NCBI GenBank assembly: GCA_920105625.2
Contig: OV050033.1
Coordinates: 124,495,821 to 124,559,820, forward strand
Origin: Clusia tigrina
Lineage: Eukaryota; Arthropoda; Insecta; Diptera; Clusiidae
DNA: 64,000 bases
Direction: 5' to 3'
The position numbers and the translations under genes were made by a program. This document shows, piece by piece, positions 9,310-22,760 of the stretch (position 1 is the first letter of the stretch; the number at the start of each line of letters is the position of its first letter). The notes beneath the pieces were generated by a model, which had not been told where the DNA came from, did not search any database, and worked only from the letters and a program-made list of their open reading frames with translations.

Positions 9310-12300
9310 CTACATTTGGACCAGAATCTCCTTGATGGTGCGCTCCTGCTTCTCAGGAAGCTCGAAGGACTTCTGCTTGGCTGACTCGTTGTACTTGGCA
9401 ATCTGAAATGGGAAAGGAAATGCGTGAAATGAGGAAGGAAATGTTTGAAATGAGGAAGGAAATGTTTGAAATGAGGAAGGAAATGTTTGAAGTAAGAAAG
9501 GAAATGTTGGAAGTAAGACAGGAAAGGTTGGAAATTAGGAGAAAAATGTGTGAAATGAGGAAGATCTTTGAATTACATCAGACCACAATTGGTGTGTGGG
9601 CTTTGTTTCCGGCACTTACGTGATATGCTTGCTTGTTGATGGAGTCGCGCGACTGCTGCAAGGTAACCAGCATGTTCTTGGTGTTGGCATTCAGGCGCTC
9701 CACCTCTTGCGAGAACTCCTTCTCGGCCACCAGATTGCTGGGTAGGCAAGTGTTGGCTAGGCGCATCAAGTCCTGGCATCTGATAATTATAATGAAGCAT
9801 GGAGAAAATCAAGTTAGACGAGGATTATTTATAAAGAATGCATTAAGCCGTAAAACCGCTTTTAAGGTATTTTTTGACACAACTCTTGAAATAGCTTTTT
9901 GGGGGTTTTTCGAATTTCTGTTTATAGAAGGGAATTAAAGGGTTAATATGTGGTCTACATAATTTGCTTGTGTATACAGTGATCCTACACGAGGATAATT
10001 TATGAAAAAGTTATTAGCCCTTAAAATTCATTTAAAGGACATTTTGACTCTACTCTTGAAAGGTTTTTGGGATTTTTTGGAACTTTAATTTTAGAAGCCG
10101 TTAAAGGGTTAATATTCGGTCCACAATGATATTTGTTTGTGTTTTCAGTGACCTTAGGATTATACGAGGATAATTTATGAACAAGCTATTCACCCATAAA
10201 ACTCCTTTAAAGGTCATATTTGGACTCTACTCTTGAAATAGTTTTCGGGCTATTTTGATCTTTTCTTTCTAGAAGGGAGTTAACGGGTTAATATGTGGTC
10301 CACAATGATTGCTTGTGTGTTCAGTCTCCCAGAATTAGTGTCTCCGAATGCAGGAATGCATTCTTCATATATATGGAACTCGAGAATGAGTTTATATATT
10401 CCAGGAAATAGAAAAGAATGACTAAGCAAATCGATAAAAAGTTTTGAATGATTCCTTGCACAGGGAGAATGCTTAATAACTCTTCACGTGCTTCCCACGG
10501 ATTATCCTCATTATTGTGGACAAAAAAATCGCATTTTTGAGTTTAGAAGGCTCTCCGAAATCCGAAAGAATGTAGAAGACTGGAGGAGGACCATTTCAGC
10601 CCACTCTGCTTCTGACTGGAAACTCTCTGGTAAGTTTTTCCGCCCCTCTTAGTATCGGAAGAGGAGAAAAAATTTCCCCGAAATTTTTATACAATATTTT
10701 TCTAATAAAATGATATATTTTGTCGGACTGAGTCCAACCGAAAACCACTACGTACTTCTTCGTCAACAGCTCCTGGTGATCGCTGATCTCCTCAAAGCGT
10801 TCGGCCAGACGGTGCGCCTTGTCGCGTATCAGCTCTCGCTCATGCTCCAAGTCCTCGATGTCGCGTCGCTGCTGCTCCTTCCGCAGGCGTATCGTGTTGA
10901 TGCGTTTGCTGAACTCGGCGCGCACCACTTCGTGCCGCTTCAAGTACTGCGTGCGCAGCACTTCCACCGCTTGTGTGAGCAGCTCGTAGCATTCTTGTGG
11001 TGTGGGCGTCGATGTTTTGTCCAGCGACAGTATCGGCTGAGTCACTGAGCGCTTGAGTAGATTTTTGATGTGGTCCACAAAGCTGGGCGACAACATTTCA
11101 TCCAGTTGGGCTTGTGTGGAATCTGGATTCTCGCCGGTTGGAGCGCTCACGATGGATTCCAACAGCAACTGTGGGTCAATGATCAATTTCAGGCTAATGA
11201 CCTGACCACTGCCCAACAGCAGGACGACGCCCGAGGGCATCTGCAGCAGCACGAAGCCGAGGACTACGTTGGCCAGTTGGCAGGAGTCGATTTTGGTGCA
11301 TACAATGTACTCGGCCCGGGAGCGGCTGTTCAGCGAGGTCATGTCGGCGGTGACTGTGGGGAAGATGGAGCAATTAGAGAGGTTTATCATAGGAGTATAT
11401 AAGAAGGGTCCAGAGAGCCAAACTAAGTAATGAAATAATGTCTCAAAAATGGAGGTACTTGGATGGAAAGAAACAACAGGTTCTTGAAGAATGAAAACTG
11501 ATTCTACTTTCAGTTCCAGTAATCCTTTAAATTAAGACCCAAAACTTCGAGAGACATTATTTTTTTATAGTATTGGTTTCATTTCCTGAGCTCCCATCAT
11601 TCCTGGCCCTACTATCATCTAGGTACATTAGGTTAGGTTAGGTTAGGTTAATGTGGCAGCCAGTTCAAGGACCAGCTCACTCAGACCACCATGGGTCCAT
11701 TGTGATACCACCGCGCCACAACGCACCTCCGATTCACTCTAGGTACATTACTCACCGCTGCTCTCCAAGAAGCGCTGCATCTCGCTTATGAAATTGATGG
11801 TAATCACATGGAGTCCTGTATTGTGATATGCGAAGTAACGCAGTTCATTTATGAAATCCCTGAAATTAGGAGAGGCATAAATTGGGCGAGTCATCAAATC
11901 ACAGAAGAAAAGGATACCAACCTCTTCAAATAAATGGAACAATTATAGTTGTGCTTTTCGTTTTCCTGCTTCGGTAGTCCCAGCTCTAGTTCCACGGTCT
12001 CCAAAACGTGCACAGTCCATTCCGAAGGATGAATCATCAGAGTGGAGTCAATTTCGTTAAAGGACTAAAACGGAGCAATGAATGATGGGCAAATAAATAT
12101 TGCATAAGGATTAATGTGGAAACAAAAATATTACGAGCGGATTGGCCAGGAGAATGTGCTTTATTTGAGATGAGATACTCATAAAGCGCAAACGTCCTCA
12201 GCAGATGAACGTGTTTAACTTAAAAGAAGCTTTTTATAAAATGACAGCATTTGATTATGTTTAACTTAAAATATTACTCTCATATATAGACACAAGCTTC

Positions 12301-15300
12301 ACGAGGTAAACGTGTTTAATTTTAAACTAGGTTAATAACACTCCACCATTTCAACGTGATCGTTTGCTTATCATTTATTGTGCTTTATATTGATTTCATA
12401 TGATATGAAAGCAATTAAAGCGCAATTTTATACGTACACACATATGTATATAAATTACATACGTACATCCAACTTACTCGGTTGGATTTATATTATGGTA
12501 TATTAATATGCATATATATATATACATATCATGAATTGAAATGCTTAATATTTGATTTTTTCATACTTTTACAGAAATTTGGAAAATTTAATAAAAATGT
12601 ATTTTATTTAATAAAAAAAAAATTTTATTTATAAACATTTTTAATATGTAAATTATATATATTTCACATACAAAAATGCTTCTTCCTCATTTTCTACCAA
12701 AAAATTTATTTTATTGATTATATCGGCCACTCATACCAGGCGAACAGAAAGCGACAACAGCACCACACTTCACATCAGGAATTGAAAATTAAAATTATTA
12801 AATTGTTATGTAATGTGGACAAATCCTCTTTGTATTATGCATTTCGGTCCCTTCGCAAGTCGCTACCTACTATACTATACTATATGTATATGTATAAATG
12901 TATGTAAGTGCCTGCTCAGAATTAATGCGAGGGGATTCACTTTTCTTCAGATCTGATATTTTGAAGCACCAATGAAAAGGAATAAACTTCCTTGTGTACG
13001 TACGAAGCAAAAGGCAGCGCTTTCCAAGCTTGAAGCTTAGTTAGAACTGCGAAACCTTGCAAATATGTAAGCTTTCTTTAAGAGGGCTGCAATTTTGTGA
13101 GTTGGGGACCTCTGGTTAAAAGTGGCCTAATTTGCAATTGAAGAATAATTTCAACTTGCAATTGAAAATTGTAAATCCCTACTGCTTTCGTTTTCTGTTC
13201 GCCTGGTATGAGTGGCGAACATACTCAATAGAAATAATACATTTTTTATTTATTATTATTATTATATTGCAACAAAACCTACAAAATGAGTCCCAATATT
13301 TCCATTTTCTTAAAAATCTGTAATATATGAAATCAAATAAATTCTAAATTTCTTAATCACACATATTCATGTACGTATAAAATTGAGAAAGTATTTGATT
13401 TCATTAAATAGTGTGTGTTCTTTATATGAAATGTGACAATTTTGTGCAAATTGTCAAACTTCAAAATAATAAATTGTAAATATGTATATAAAAAAATATA
13501 TGTATGACTCCACACCATGTGACATAATTTGACCTATATTCGTTTAGAAGAAAAGCATAAGCAAAATTGATAATACAAACAAGAAGTTTGTGCTTGTATG
13601 TACAATTGTGTATGCTTAAGAAATATTTCTTGGGCACATTGATCCAACAAGTGTTCGTTATCATTATTCCATTATATTTGTGTTCTTAATCCGAGGCGGA
13701 GCGACACAGAACCTCCCTCGCCAAAGAACAACGAAATACTGAAAAGATAGTAGCAAAATTCGATCCACATAAGGTAAAAAGCTCTGCAATATCAAAATGT
13801 TCCCAGCCCCGAGCCAGCAACACAATTTAGTACTGAAGAGAGGTTGTCGCATATTCTTATTATAGAGTATTTGGTTTAACTTGAAAACGGCTGTTCATAA
13901 TTTCTCACAGTTCTCATCAGTTGATTGTTTAGATTAAAAAAGGATATTCTTAAAAAACACCGTTGAACCAATTGAACCAGTTTAATTTTAAACTAGATTA
14001 TCATATAACGATACCAGCAACACCAGTGGGACGTATTTGCAGCTGGTCAAAGGAAAGTTTTTGTTAAAAAGTTGTGCGTTGAAATTATAGTTCGGGTTCG
14101 GGGGAACTGGTTTTCCAATATTACAATACGGAAATGGAAAGGATATTGGGAATTAAAGCAATTTTCTACTTGTGATATGGAAATTGAATCTGACCACGTT
14201 TTGTGGAGTTTTAATATGGGAAATAATAAACTTCGAGCTTTTTGGCTACAACCCTTGAAAACTGAAAGCTTGTTTCAAAATTAAACGAGTTCAGACTTCT
14301 CTCAACAAATTGTGTGCAATTAAACGTGTTTAACCGGCAGTTGAGCACTAGTCCAAATTTTTACCAGTTAACTGGTTCAAAGAAATTGTTTTCCGTCACA
14401 ACAAGTAAACACATTCTCCATTCCGGTGCTCAAAACCCTTCCAAAGACTTACATCTTCCGCATTTTCCCTTTCCAGCATCAAAGCATGATGCAATTTTCC
14501 ATTGGACTCAGCTATGATCAAAGTTGGCGGCAGCGAAGGTATCACCAGAATGGCACATGAGTCCACTCCGTAATTGTCGACGGATTGCGGTGTCATGGTG
14601 AGTGGGCCTTGAAGACGAGCTCTACAAAAAAAGTATGGAAATTAGTGAAGAATGAAGTGGGTTTAAGAACGAGTCCAGCATTCGTATGCCATACGACTAA
14701 GTGGTCCTTTTAAATTTTCGTATACGTGTACTCCAAGTGGAGCTTTTAAACTTTGACATACATATACAGCAAATGGAGCTTTCAAACTTTCATCTATGTT
14801 TAAACCAAGGTGAGCTTTTAACTTTCGTCTACGTATACAGCAAAGGGAGCTTTTAAACTTTTGCATACGTATATAGCAAAGCGAGATTTTAAAATTTCGC
14901 ATACGCATACACCAATGGCATATTTGAAACTTTCGCACACGTTTAAACTATGGGAAGCTTTTGAATCTTCGCATGCGCATACTCGAAGGGGAGCTTTTAA
15001 ATTTTCGTCTACGTTTAAACCAAAGGAAAATTCTAAACTTTCGCATTTGAGACTTTCTAATAGGTATACAGCGATATGCATCACCGTGAAAGCTCACTCA
15101 AACCATATGTTAAAAGCTCCACGCAAATACGTAAGTAGACTCAATCCTGTACGATTGCATTTATATATGCCAGACACCCATCCAAGGTAAACTTTAGCAA
15201 CTCACTTGTCCGTGTCCAGGCCGGTCAGGAGGACGTAAATGTTGCCATTCTCCCGCAGAACCACAATTGGCCACTCGACCTTATCTGATTTTGGCTGGAA

Positions 15301-15881
15301 GGAAATTCAGGAAAAAATTTGTAAGTCAAGTAAAGATCAGTATTCAAGGTACTCACCCGTAAAGTAGTATTACCGCTAGTAATGGTGGAGTCATTTAACA
15401 TGGTGGTGTTTGTGCCAATGCCCCCCGCATTGGCCGCCTGCACCGCTGGTGCTATATCGAAGTCGACGGCCAGTTCGCCCAGAGCCAAGGCGGTGGATAA
15501 AGTGGATGAATTTGCCTTGGTTTCGGTTTTGAGCGGCACGGGACCGACTTGCCAAACATGACGCAGTACAGCGTTGTCGTAAACCCTGAAAGCACACAAA
15601 AATCCACCCAAATTTAGTACTTCTATGCAGGGCAGCAATGAGCACTGACCACCAGAATGAGCACTGCGCACTTATGCAGGCAGTTAATTTAGGGGCTCAT
15701 AAATTAACAGGCGGATTACTCAAGCTACTCCCACTGCTCCTCCGTGTTGGCTCACCTGATTGTGTTGTCCGAGAGCAAGACGAGCAAATGCGAGTCCGTG
15801 GGCGAGGCTGGATGCCAACGCAACTGATACAGCTCCAGGTGCGGATTATTGCTGAAGAAGTGCGCGTCCAAATTAAAGGAA
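9310..15881 (-). CDS. Nup88: Nuclear pore complex protein Nup88 (Drosophila members only), 5' partial
   Basis: Nine exons in transcript order: 15881-15756, 15585-15357, 15294-15206, 14621-14453, 12064-11922, 11859-11756, 11353-10756, 9779-9620, 9402-9310 (stop TAG 9312-9310). Every junction has AG/GT borders and matching phase, giving about 568 residues. The first exons match the Nup88 propeller: VLLSDNTIR then [45 protein letters not shown] and [11 protein letters not shown]. The 11353-10756 exon and the last two form the C-terminal coiled coil ([19 protein letters not shown] and onward), ending KEILVQM. Nup88 binds Nup214 and Nup98 at the cytoplasmic face of the pore and anchors CRM1; Drosophila mbo restrains nuclear export. 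About 130 N-terminal residues are absent, so the first exon must lie beyond 15882, possibly far away. Introns are filled with repeats, the largest (12065-14452) with transposons. Confidence 0.93.
9405..9560. repeat. 21-bp tandem repeat in the last Nup88 intron
   Basis: The unit GAAATGTTTGAAATGAGGAAG and variants recur about seven times, filling most of the 217-base intron between 9403 and 9619. Because 21 is a multiple of three, an open frame on the + strand reads MRKEMFE repeats; this is not a gene. Confidence 0.85.
9819..10335 (+). repeat. Three tandem copies of a ~172-bp repeat in a Nup88 intron
   Basis: Copies begin at about 9820, 9990 and 10165, each with GAGGATAATTTATRAA, a CTCTTGAAA block, AAAGGGTTAATATKYGGTC and a TTTGTGTTTTCAGTGA-like end. 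The spacing is 171 and 175 bases. The intron between 9780 and 10755 is largely made of this array. Confidence 0.8.
11631..11737 (-). mobile_element. Short retroposon with (CCTAA)n tail in a Nup88 intron
   Basis: A 107-base insertion bounded by a perfect 13-bp duplication TCTAGGTACATTA (11618-11630 and 11738-11750). Read on the - strand it ends ...CTGCCACATTAACCTAAC with further CCTAA units as the 3' tail. This is either a SINE or a severely 5'-truncated LINE end. TGGCGCGGTGG near its 5' end resembles a pol III A box, but I see no convincing B box. It sits 18 bases inside the intron that follows the exon ending at 11756. Confidence 0.75.
12360..12595 (-). repeat. Interspersed repeat A, copy 2 (without MITE)
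   Basis: Reverse-complement relative of 3226-3391 plus 4159-4240. Here GTGTGTAC runs straight into GTATAAAATTGCGC, so it is the unoccupied form of the site that holds the hAT-like element at 3392-4158. Lies in the large Nup88 intron. Confidence 0.7.
12726..13216. mobile_element. Short terminal-inverted-repeat element
   Basis: The left end GCCACTCATACCAGGCGAAC (extending through AGAAA) is the inverse of the right end ending TGTTCGCCTGGTATGAGTGG plus C. The exact match is about 24-25 bases, with weaker similarity inward. Length is about 491 bases, with no transposase frame. I could not define a target duplication. Lies in the large Nup88 intron. Confidence 0.65.
14704..15055. repeat. 36-bp minisatellite in a Nup88 intron
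   Basis: Nine to ten diverged units with starts near 14741, 14777, 14813, 14848, 14884, 14919, 14956, 14992 and 15028. The core is AGCTTTTAAACTTTCG followed by a TACGTATACA-like half. The unit is 12 codons long, and the - strand reads an open [16 protein letters not shown] repeat; I take this as a consequence of the unit length, not a gene. Confidence 0.85.
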
Positions 15882-17925
15882 CTGCAAAGAAACAAAATTC
15901 AAATTAAAATTAAAAACGAAATAGAAATACCGCCAAATAAAATAACGTGAAAAGGGTTGCGGAACAAAGTTCTAAGCACTTGAGCGAATTTATTTACGAG
16001 TCTTTCGTTATTCTAAGCCAAATGCAGCAGGAGAATAGTTTTGTGCGGCTTAAAACATTACCAAATAAATTCACTCAGCAAATCTCCTGGGCGCTGATAG
16101 TAGCGCCACACACACCCACAAACTTAAATATAAATGATTATGTAAATGAACTCCAGCAGTGAAATTTTACAGTAATGCCTCACTATATGCCGCATAAATC
16201 CCGATAATGATACGTTGAAATTCGAGAAGAGTTTACGAAGGACACTGTGCACTCGAGAGAGGGAATGAAAATGAGAGAGCAAATGAAAATGAGGGGAAAT
16301 GAAAATGAGAGACTAAAAATGAGATATGGAATCAATATGAAAGAGGGAATGAAAATGAGATAGGAAATGAAAATGAAAGAGGAAATAATTAACAAGAAAA
16401 AATCGGTGAGTGTGAACCAAGCGCACAAAAACACTTTTGAACTAGTCCACAAGTAAACTTATTGGTCGACGAAATGAAAGTGAGAGAGGGAATGAAAATG
16501 AGGCAGGGAATGAAAATATGTCAGGATATGAAAATGAGAGAAGAAATGAAAATGAGAGAAGAATGCATGATGGCGGATTGGACTTGAATCTATTCTCATA
16601 CCGAGTGCAGAAGACTTCAAAGAAGTGTTTCTCTCACATTCCATCAAATATCCTATGGAATTAAACTCCACTCGGCGAAACTATGGCAAGCTTCTGGAGC
16701 TATTCTTCTATCTTCAAGAGAATCGGATTTGATTAGGAGCAAAAACATTACAACAGTGCTAACGGGATTTACTTTTTATAAAACTTTCAAATATGAAAAG
16801 GGGGATCAAGAGTAAAATACCATTACTATACTGGATTTCAATTGATTTTCAGGGGCAATTTAACTATGAGATGTGGTACTGAACTAATTCAGTGAACAGA
16901 AATTATACCCAAATATCATTAGCATTCTTCTTCAGGTAACTAGTTCCTTTCTAGTTCCATAGCTACATATAAATTACACAATTTTGAACCGGTTCTCATA
17001 CCATTAGCTTCATTATTCAAGGAACTAGTATCAAATCAGTTCATCATCATATAGAAACTAGTCCCACATTCAAACTAGTTTATTATTTATGCTTTATCCA
17101 ATAACCTGAAAATTTCCTTAGTTTAAACAAAAAATAGAGAAATAGTTGTCTCTTCCATACCACCTAGTTCTGCATTTCTTATACTTGCACTGAACCAGTC
17201 GATTTCCCTGCTGGGTCAGACCGACCACAGAGCGAAGTTGGAGCAGTGTTTAGCATGTGCAACGCATTTGCACGGAAAAAAATCAACTGAAAATTATTTA
17301 AATGTGGGCTTATCGCGCGCGCCAAAGCACTCCCCGCCCACAAAAATAACAACAGTCAGTAACTAAACATGCTGCATTTGTGTACAACGCCCCCCAGTCG
17401 TGTAATGCGTTGTTGGCATCGGGCACCGGGGTAGGCTTTAAAAATTCCTCCATGTAAGCATAAAGGATAAACATAATTTTTAATAATGAACAACGTGCGA
17501 CGCTGGGAAATGCGTTTAAATGAGTTAATTACAAGGAGAGCAGCTCAGAAGTCAGTTGGCGTCTGAGGGAGGAAGGTGCGAGGAAGTACCGAGATACGGA
17601 GACAGCCTCACAGTGACATAGAAGTGCAATTGTAGGTAGGCGCATGTCTTCAGCCTTTCAGGACATTACAACGCGACATGAAATATTCCATAAAAATATA
17701 CAAAATAATATTCCTGTTTTTCTTTCTACTCAGTGCGAGTATCCTGCTTGATATGTGAGTGTGTGCCCGTGCGTGCTTGTGGCACTTGAGGATTCTTTCT
17801 TCTGTTCAAGTGGTGATAAAGATTACACGCAGTGATTTAAGACTGGCAAATTTACTGAGCTTCAGCTTAAAAGGAAAGACTGGAGGAGGTTTCAGAGAAA
17901 TTGTGTGGGTAAAATTGGTTTAGGT
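15882..17925. other. Noncoding upstream of the visible Nup88 exons
   Basis: Expected to hold or precede the missing Nup88 start, but no exon with a suitable donor and Nup88-like reading was found. 16240-16384 and 16470-16565 are minisatellites of a GGAATGAAAATGAGAGA-type unit. 16840-17100 has scattered GAACTAGT words. The + strand frame 15947-16162 has no features beyond being open. Confidence 0.5.
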
Positions 17926-18059
17926 TGGAACTAACCACACCAGGTCTGAAATACGGTAGAGAGGACCCCAGTGGAATTGTTAGGAGGCACAAGAACAGCT
18001 CTTAGGCTTAAAAATTCAAACTTAACTTTTTGTAAAAACTTTACAAATTGACTCGTCCT

Positions 18060-18640
18060 TTCTTTGGAAAGTGTAAAAGTGGAAAGCAGAGAGAGAAATA
18101 GAGAGGGATACAAAGAGAGTCAGATAGAATGATAGAGAGACACGAAGTTGCGTGCTATTTTCACTTATTAACCGTCATTTTTTGGATGGGGATATGAGAG
18201 AGGGGAGAGAGATGCGTGTGGTGAGCGATGGGGAGATGGGAGAGGTAGAGTTGTGATAGATGAGAGAGGTGAGAGTTGTGATAGATGAGAGAGGTGAGAG
18301 TTGTGATAGATGAGAGAGATGAATAAATTAGAGACAAATAGAGTATAGTATAGTATAGATATAGAAAAACTAAATAGGGAGAGATAGAGAGAATTTATAG
18401 ACGGAGTTGACAGATATAGAGAGATAGAGAGTGGTGAGATAAAGGTAGATAGGGCGAGAGATGAGAGAATTATGAGAGTAGAGATAGACTGGGATAGTAA
18501 GATGAGAAAGACATTATAGAGAGAAAGAGATAGAGGACAGAGTGGAGGAAGAGGTGAGAGAGATATAAGAGATCAGAAAGATGAGAGCGACATGAGAGCG
18601 AAATGAGAGACAATGAGATGAAGAGAGAGAGGGAAATAAA
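18060..18640. repeat. GA-rich purine tract
   Basis: Long imperfect GAGAGA and GAGATAGAGA runs, with three near copies of GATGAGAGAGGTGAGAGTTG at about 18260-18330. No gene. Confidence 0.85.
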
Positions 18641-21249
18641 GGGGGAGTTTTTGTTGAATGTATTTAAAATTCCCGACACTGACAATGGAAGAAAATCCTT
18701 TAATCCTTTTCAGAGGCGCTGATATGGACGTCTACGAAATGAACTTCGGCAGCTCATTTTTCCACACGAAACTTCCTACGAATTCCTCTCTATTCCCTTA
18801 GGATGGAGAACGAAAAACCCTGCCTGAATATGCATGAGTGTATTAGTGGCGCAGGACGTTGGATTTATGCCAAATGTATTTGATTGTCTCCTGCACATTT
18901 ACAGCTGTGTAAACAAATCTCCCACAAATTATCATTGTCCATTAAAACCAACTCCAAATGACTCCTCCCCCGCGACCTCCCCCCATCTCTGTATCACTGT
19001 CCGACAAAAACAAAAGAAGCAACATAAATTAATATAATGACATCCTTTTTTTCTACACGACAAAGCTGGGATGTAATGTATCAGTCGCGGCTCGCGTACA
19101 CATTAATAACTGCACTCAAGGATACGCAGGCAAAAAATGCAGCTACAAAAAACTGCTCGTCCTTATGTTACTTAGGAGCGTATTTGTCCGCCCCTTTTTT
19201 TCATACACTCCTTAAACGCGCACAAAAAGCGACGAGTTTGCAAACGAAACCTCAGCGCAAATCTATTCCGCGTACAAATCTTCCGCAGCGCACCGCCTCC
19301 GCTCCAATTCTCGTGCGTTCGCGTGTCCGAGGATTTTTTGTTGCTGTCCGATGCGTGTTCTGCTGCCCATTATGCTCCTGTGCCGCCCACTTCCTATGCA
19401 AATACGCTCATTATGCGCATTTGCCGCAGGATGTGCTGCCACTGCTGCCGCTTTTATTTCCAGCTAATAATTTTAATTTTATTTAAAATTATGTTATGCC
19501 GCTCAGAGCAGAGCAGAGCAGAGTTGAACTGGGCTGAGCAGCGCACCGCTAACGCAAAAAGGACGCTCAGTCGCCCGGCGTTTTTATAAATTTTATTTGT
19601 ATCCAAAAGGACATTCATACCGCACCGCACCACAGCAGAGCACAGCAAAGCAAAGCACAGCACAGCACAGCAAAGCAGATCAGACCAGACCAGAACCAGT
19701 TCACTCCGCAAAGCCGAAGTGCATTTGTGCCATTTTCCAGCTTCTACCCCCTCCCAGACTCCTACCGCTCTGCCCTCAGCCCTCTGCCCTCTGCGGAGGA
19801 TGCTTGCTCTTCTAAAAAATGTTAATATGCAACACTGTTCAACAAAGTGTCCTTTTAGAGTATTACGAGCATGTGTGGGGGCTTCTGTGTTCGTGTGATT
19901 GCGCGTATGTGTCCTTTCCGCATTCTTTTTTCCTGCTGCGCATTTCTTACTTCCTTCAATATTTTATAATTTCATTTTTTTAATGCCGCACCGCCCCGCC
20001 CCTCTCCTAAGCGCCCGCCCTTGTCTATTTGAGCCATGTTGTTAGCCTTTTTTCGCATGTGTCTTTCTGAGCCATCAGGACATCTTTCATTATGTAAATG
20101 CATGCTTTACACAATTTTTTCTCCTCGTTTGCTGCCGTTGTCCTTTGAAAGCAGAGGCAAGGAGAAAAAAGTTGCCGCTTTGCTGAACGAGCGAGTATTT
20201 AAAAAATTGCAAGTGGGAGTTTGGGAATTTCTGCGCCAATTTTTAATGCGAGTTTTTTCTTAGGCATTGTTTGGAGTGTCGCCTCCCCGAAGCACGATTT
20301 GCAGCGCGCCAATGTGTTTTATCTGCTCTAAAAGCCGTTTTAAAAATTAAAAGCACGTCCTAAGTCCACATTTGGTCGACAGCCGGTCCGCTGCACCACG
20401 CGCCGCACCAGACTGGATTCGACTGGACTGGCGAGTGTAAGCGGAAAGGTCGCACAAATGCGTGCCATCAAAGGCAGGGATTTGGGGCCTGCTTTGTGTG
20501 GCTGCGGCACAGAATGTGGCCGGTTTCTTTCAAGGTGCGAGTGTTTTGAGAACCTCACGTTTGCGGTCGAGAGTGCTTTGTCAACAGGAAAACGCCGTGT
20601 GGTAAGGGTCAAGGCGAAAATTGTATCCATTTGTTTGTCAGTAAATAAAACACGCCTTCCCTCCAGTCCTTGGATTAATTGGTTATGAAGTTGAGTGACT
20701 CAGCTGAAGCCCTTCTGAACGATTTTAAAGGATTCCTTTATATTCCAGTGTGGTCTTCAGGTGCTTCTAATAAGTCCTGACGTGAAGCGTCTTATGGAAA
20801 ATATGTTAACAAAGTTGGTACATCCTTCTCAAACTTCAGGCATGGTATTCCAGATCTTCACCCATTAATTCTGCTAAGCTTATATGAACATTTCTGATCC
20901 CCATTGCTTCACTTTGTCGAAGTTCATGGCAGTCGTTTAAGATGAATGGGAATAAGATAGCTAAGAGATAGCTTCAAATATTTTACAACCTTTTGAATGC
21001 TTTGACATACTTCGTAACACTGATGAAGGACTCGGTAGCCACGCAATAAGTTGGGGGTCTACCATAGACGACCAAAGAAGAGTTTTACATATTCAGAAAA
21101 ATATTCAGTATACACAAATCTCGTAGGTAACACAAAATTGAAGGTCTACTATGGGCTTCGATTCAATTTGAAAATAGCAAATCACACTTGAGGTCGACCT
21201 AACAAATCAGCTCTAAACACAAAACTCTTCTTATAAGTTGTGCCATTAG
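18641..21249. other. Noncoding; short pentamer arrays
   Basis: No gene recognised. 19496-19525 has CAGAG repeats, and 19630-19695 has CACAGCAAAG-type pentamers. 18940-20700 is less AT-rich than its surroundings and could contain regulatory or untranslated sequence. The - strand frame 20340-20630 was not recognisable. Confidence 0.5.

Positions 21250-22760
<1,511 letters not shown>

Noticed and set aside
9408..9623. + strand MRKEMFE repeat frame
   Set aside because: Product of the 21-bp repeat in a Nup88 intron.
10710..11402. + strand frames of 112 and 110 residues
   Set aside because: Shadows of the well-supported Nup88 coiled-coil exon on the other strand.
11631..11646. TTAGG telomere repeat
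   Set aside because: Only a few units, forming the tail of a small insertion with a target duplication; flies do not use TTAGG telomeres.
15947..16162. 71-codon + strand frame near the Nup88 gene
   Set aside because: Reads fairly protein-like, but has no donor/acceptor context, no good ATG and no recognisable family.
20340..20688. Opposed frames of 96 and 76 residues
   Set aside because: No domain, no splice structure, and they overlap each other; kept as noncoding.
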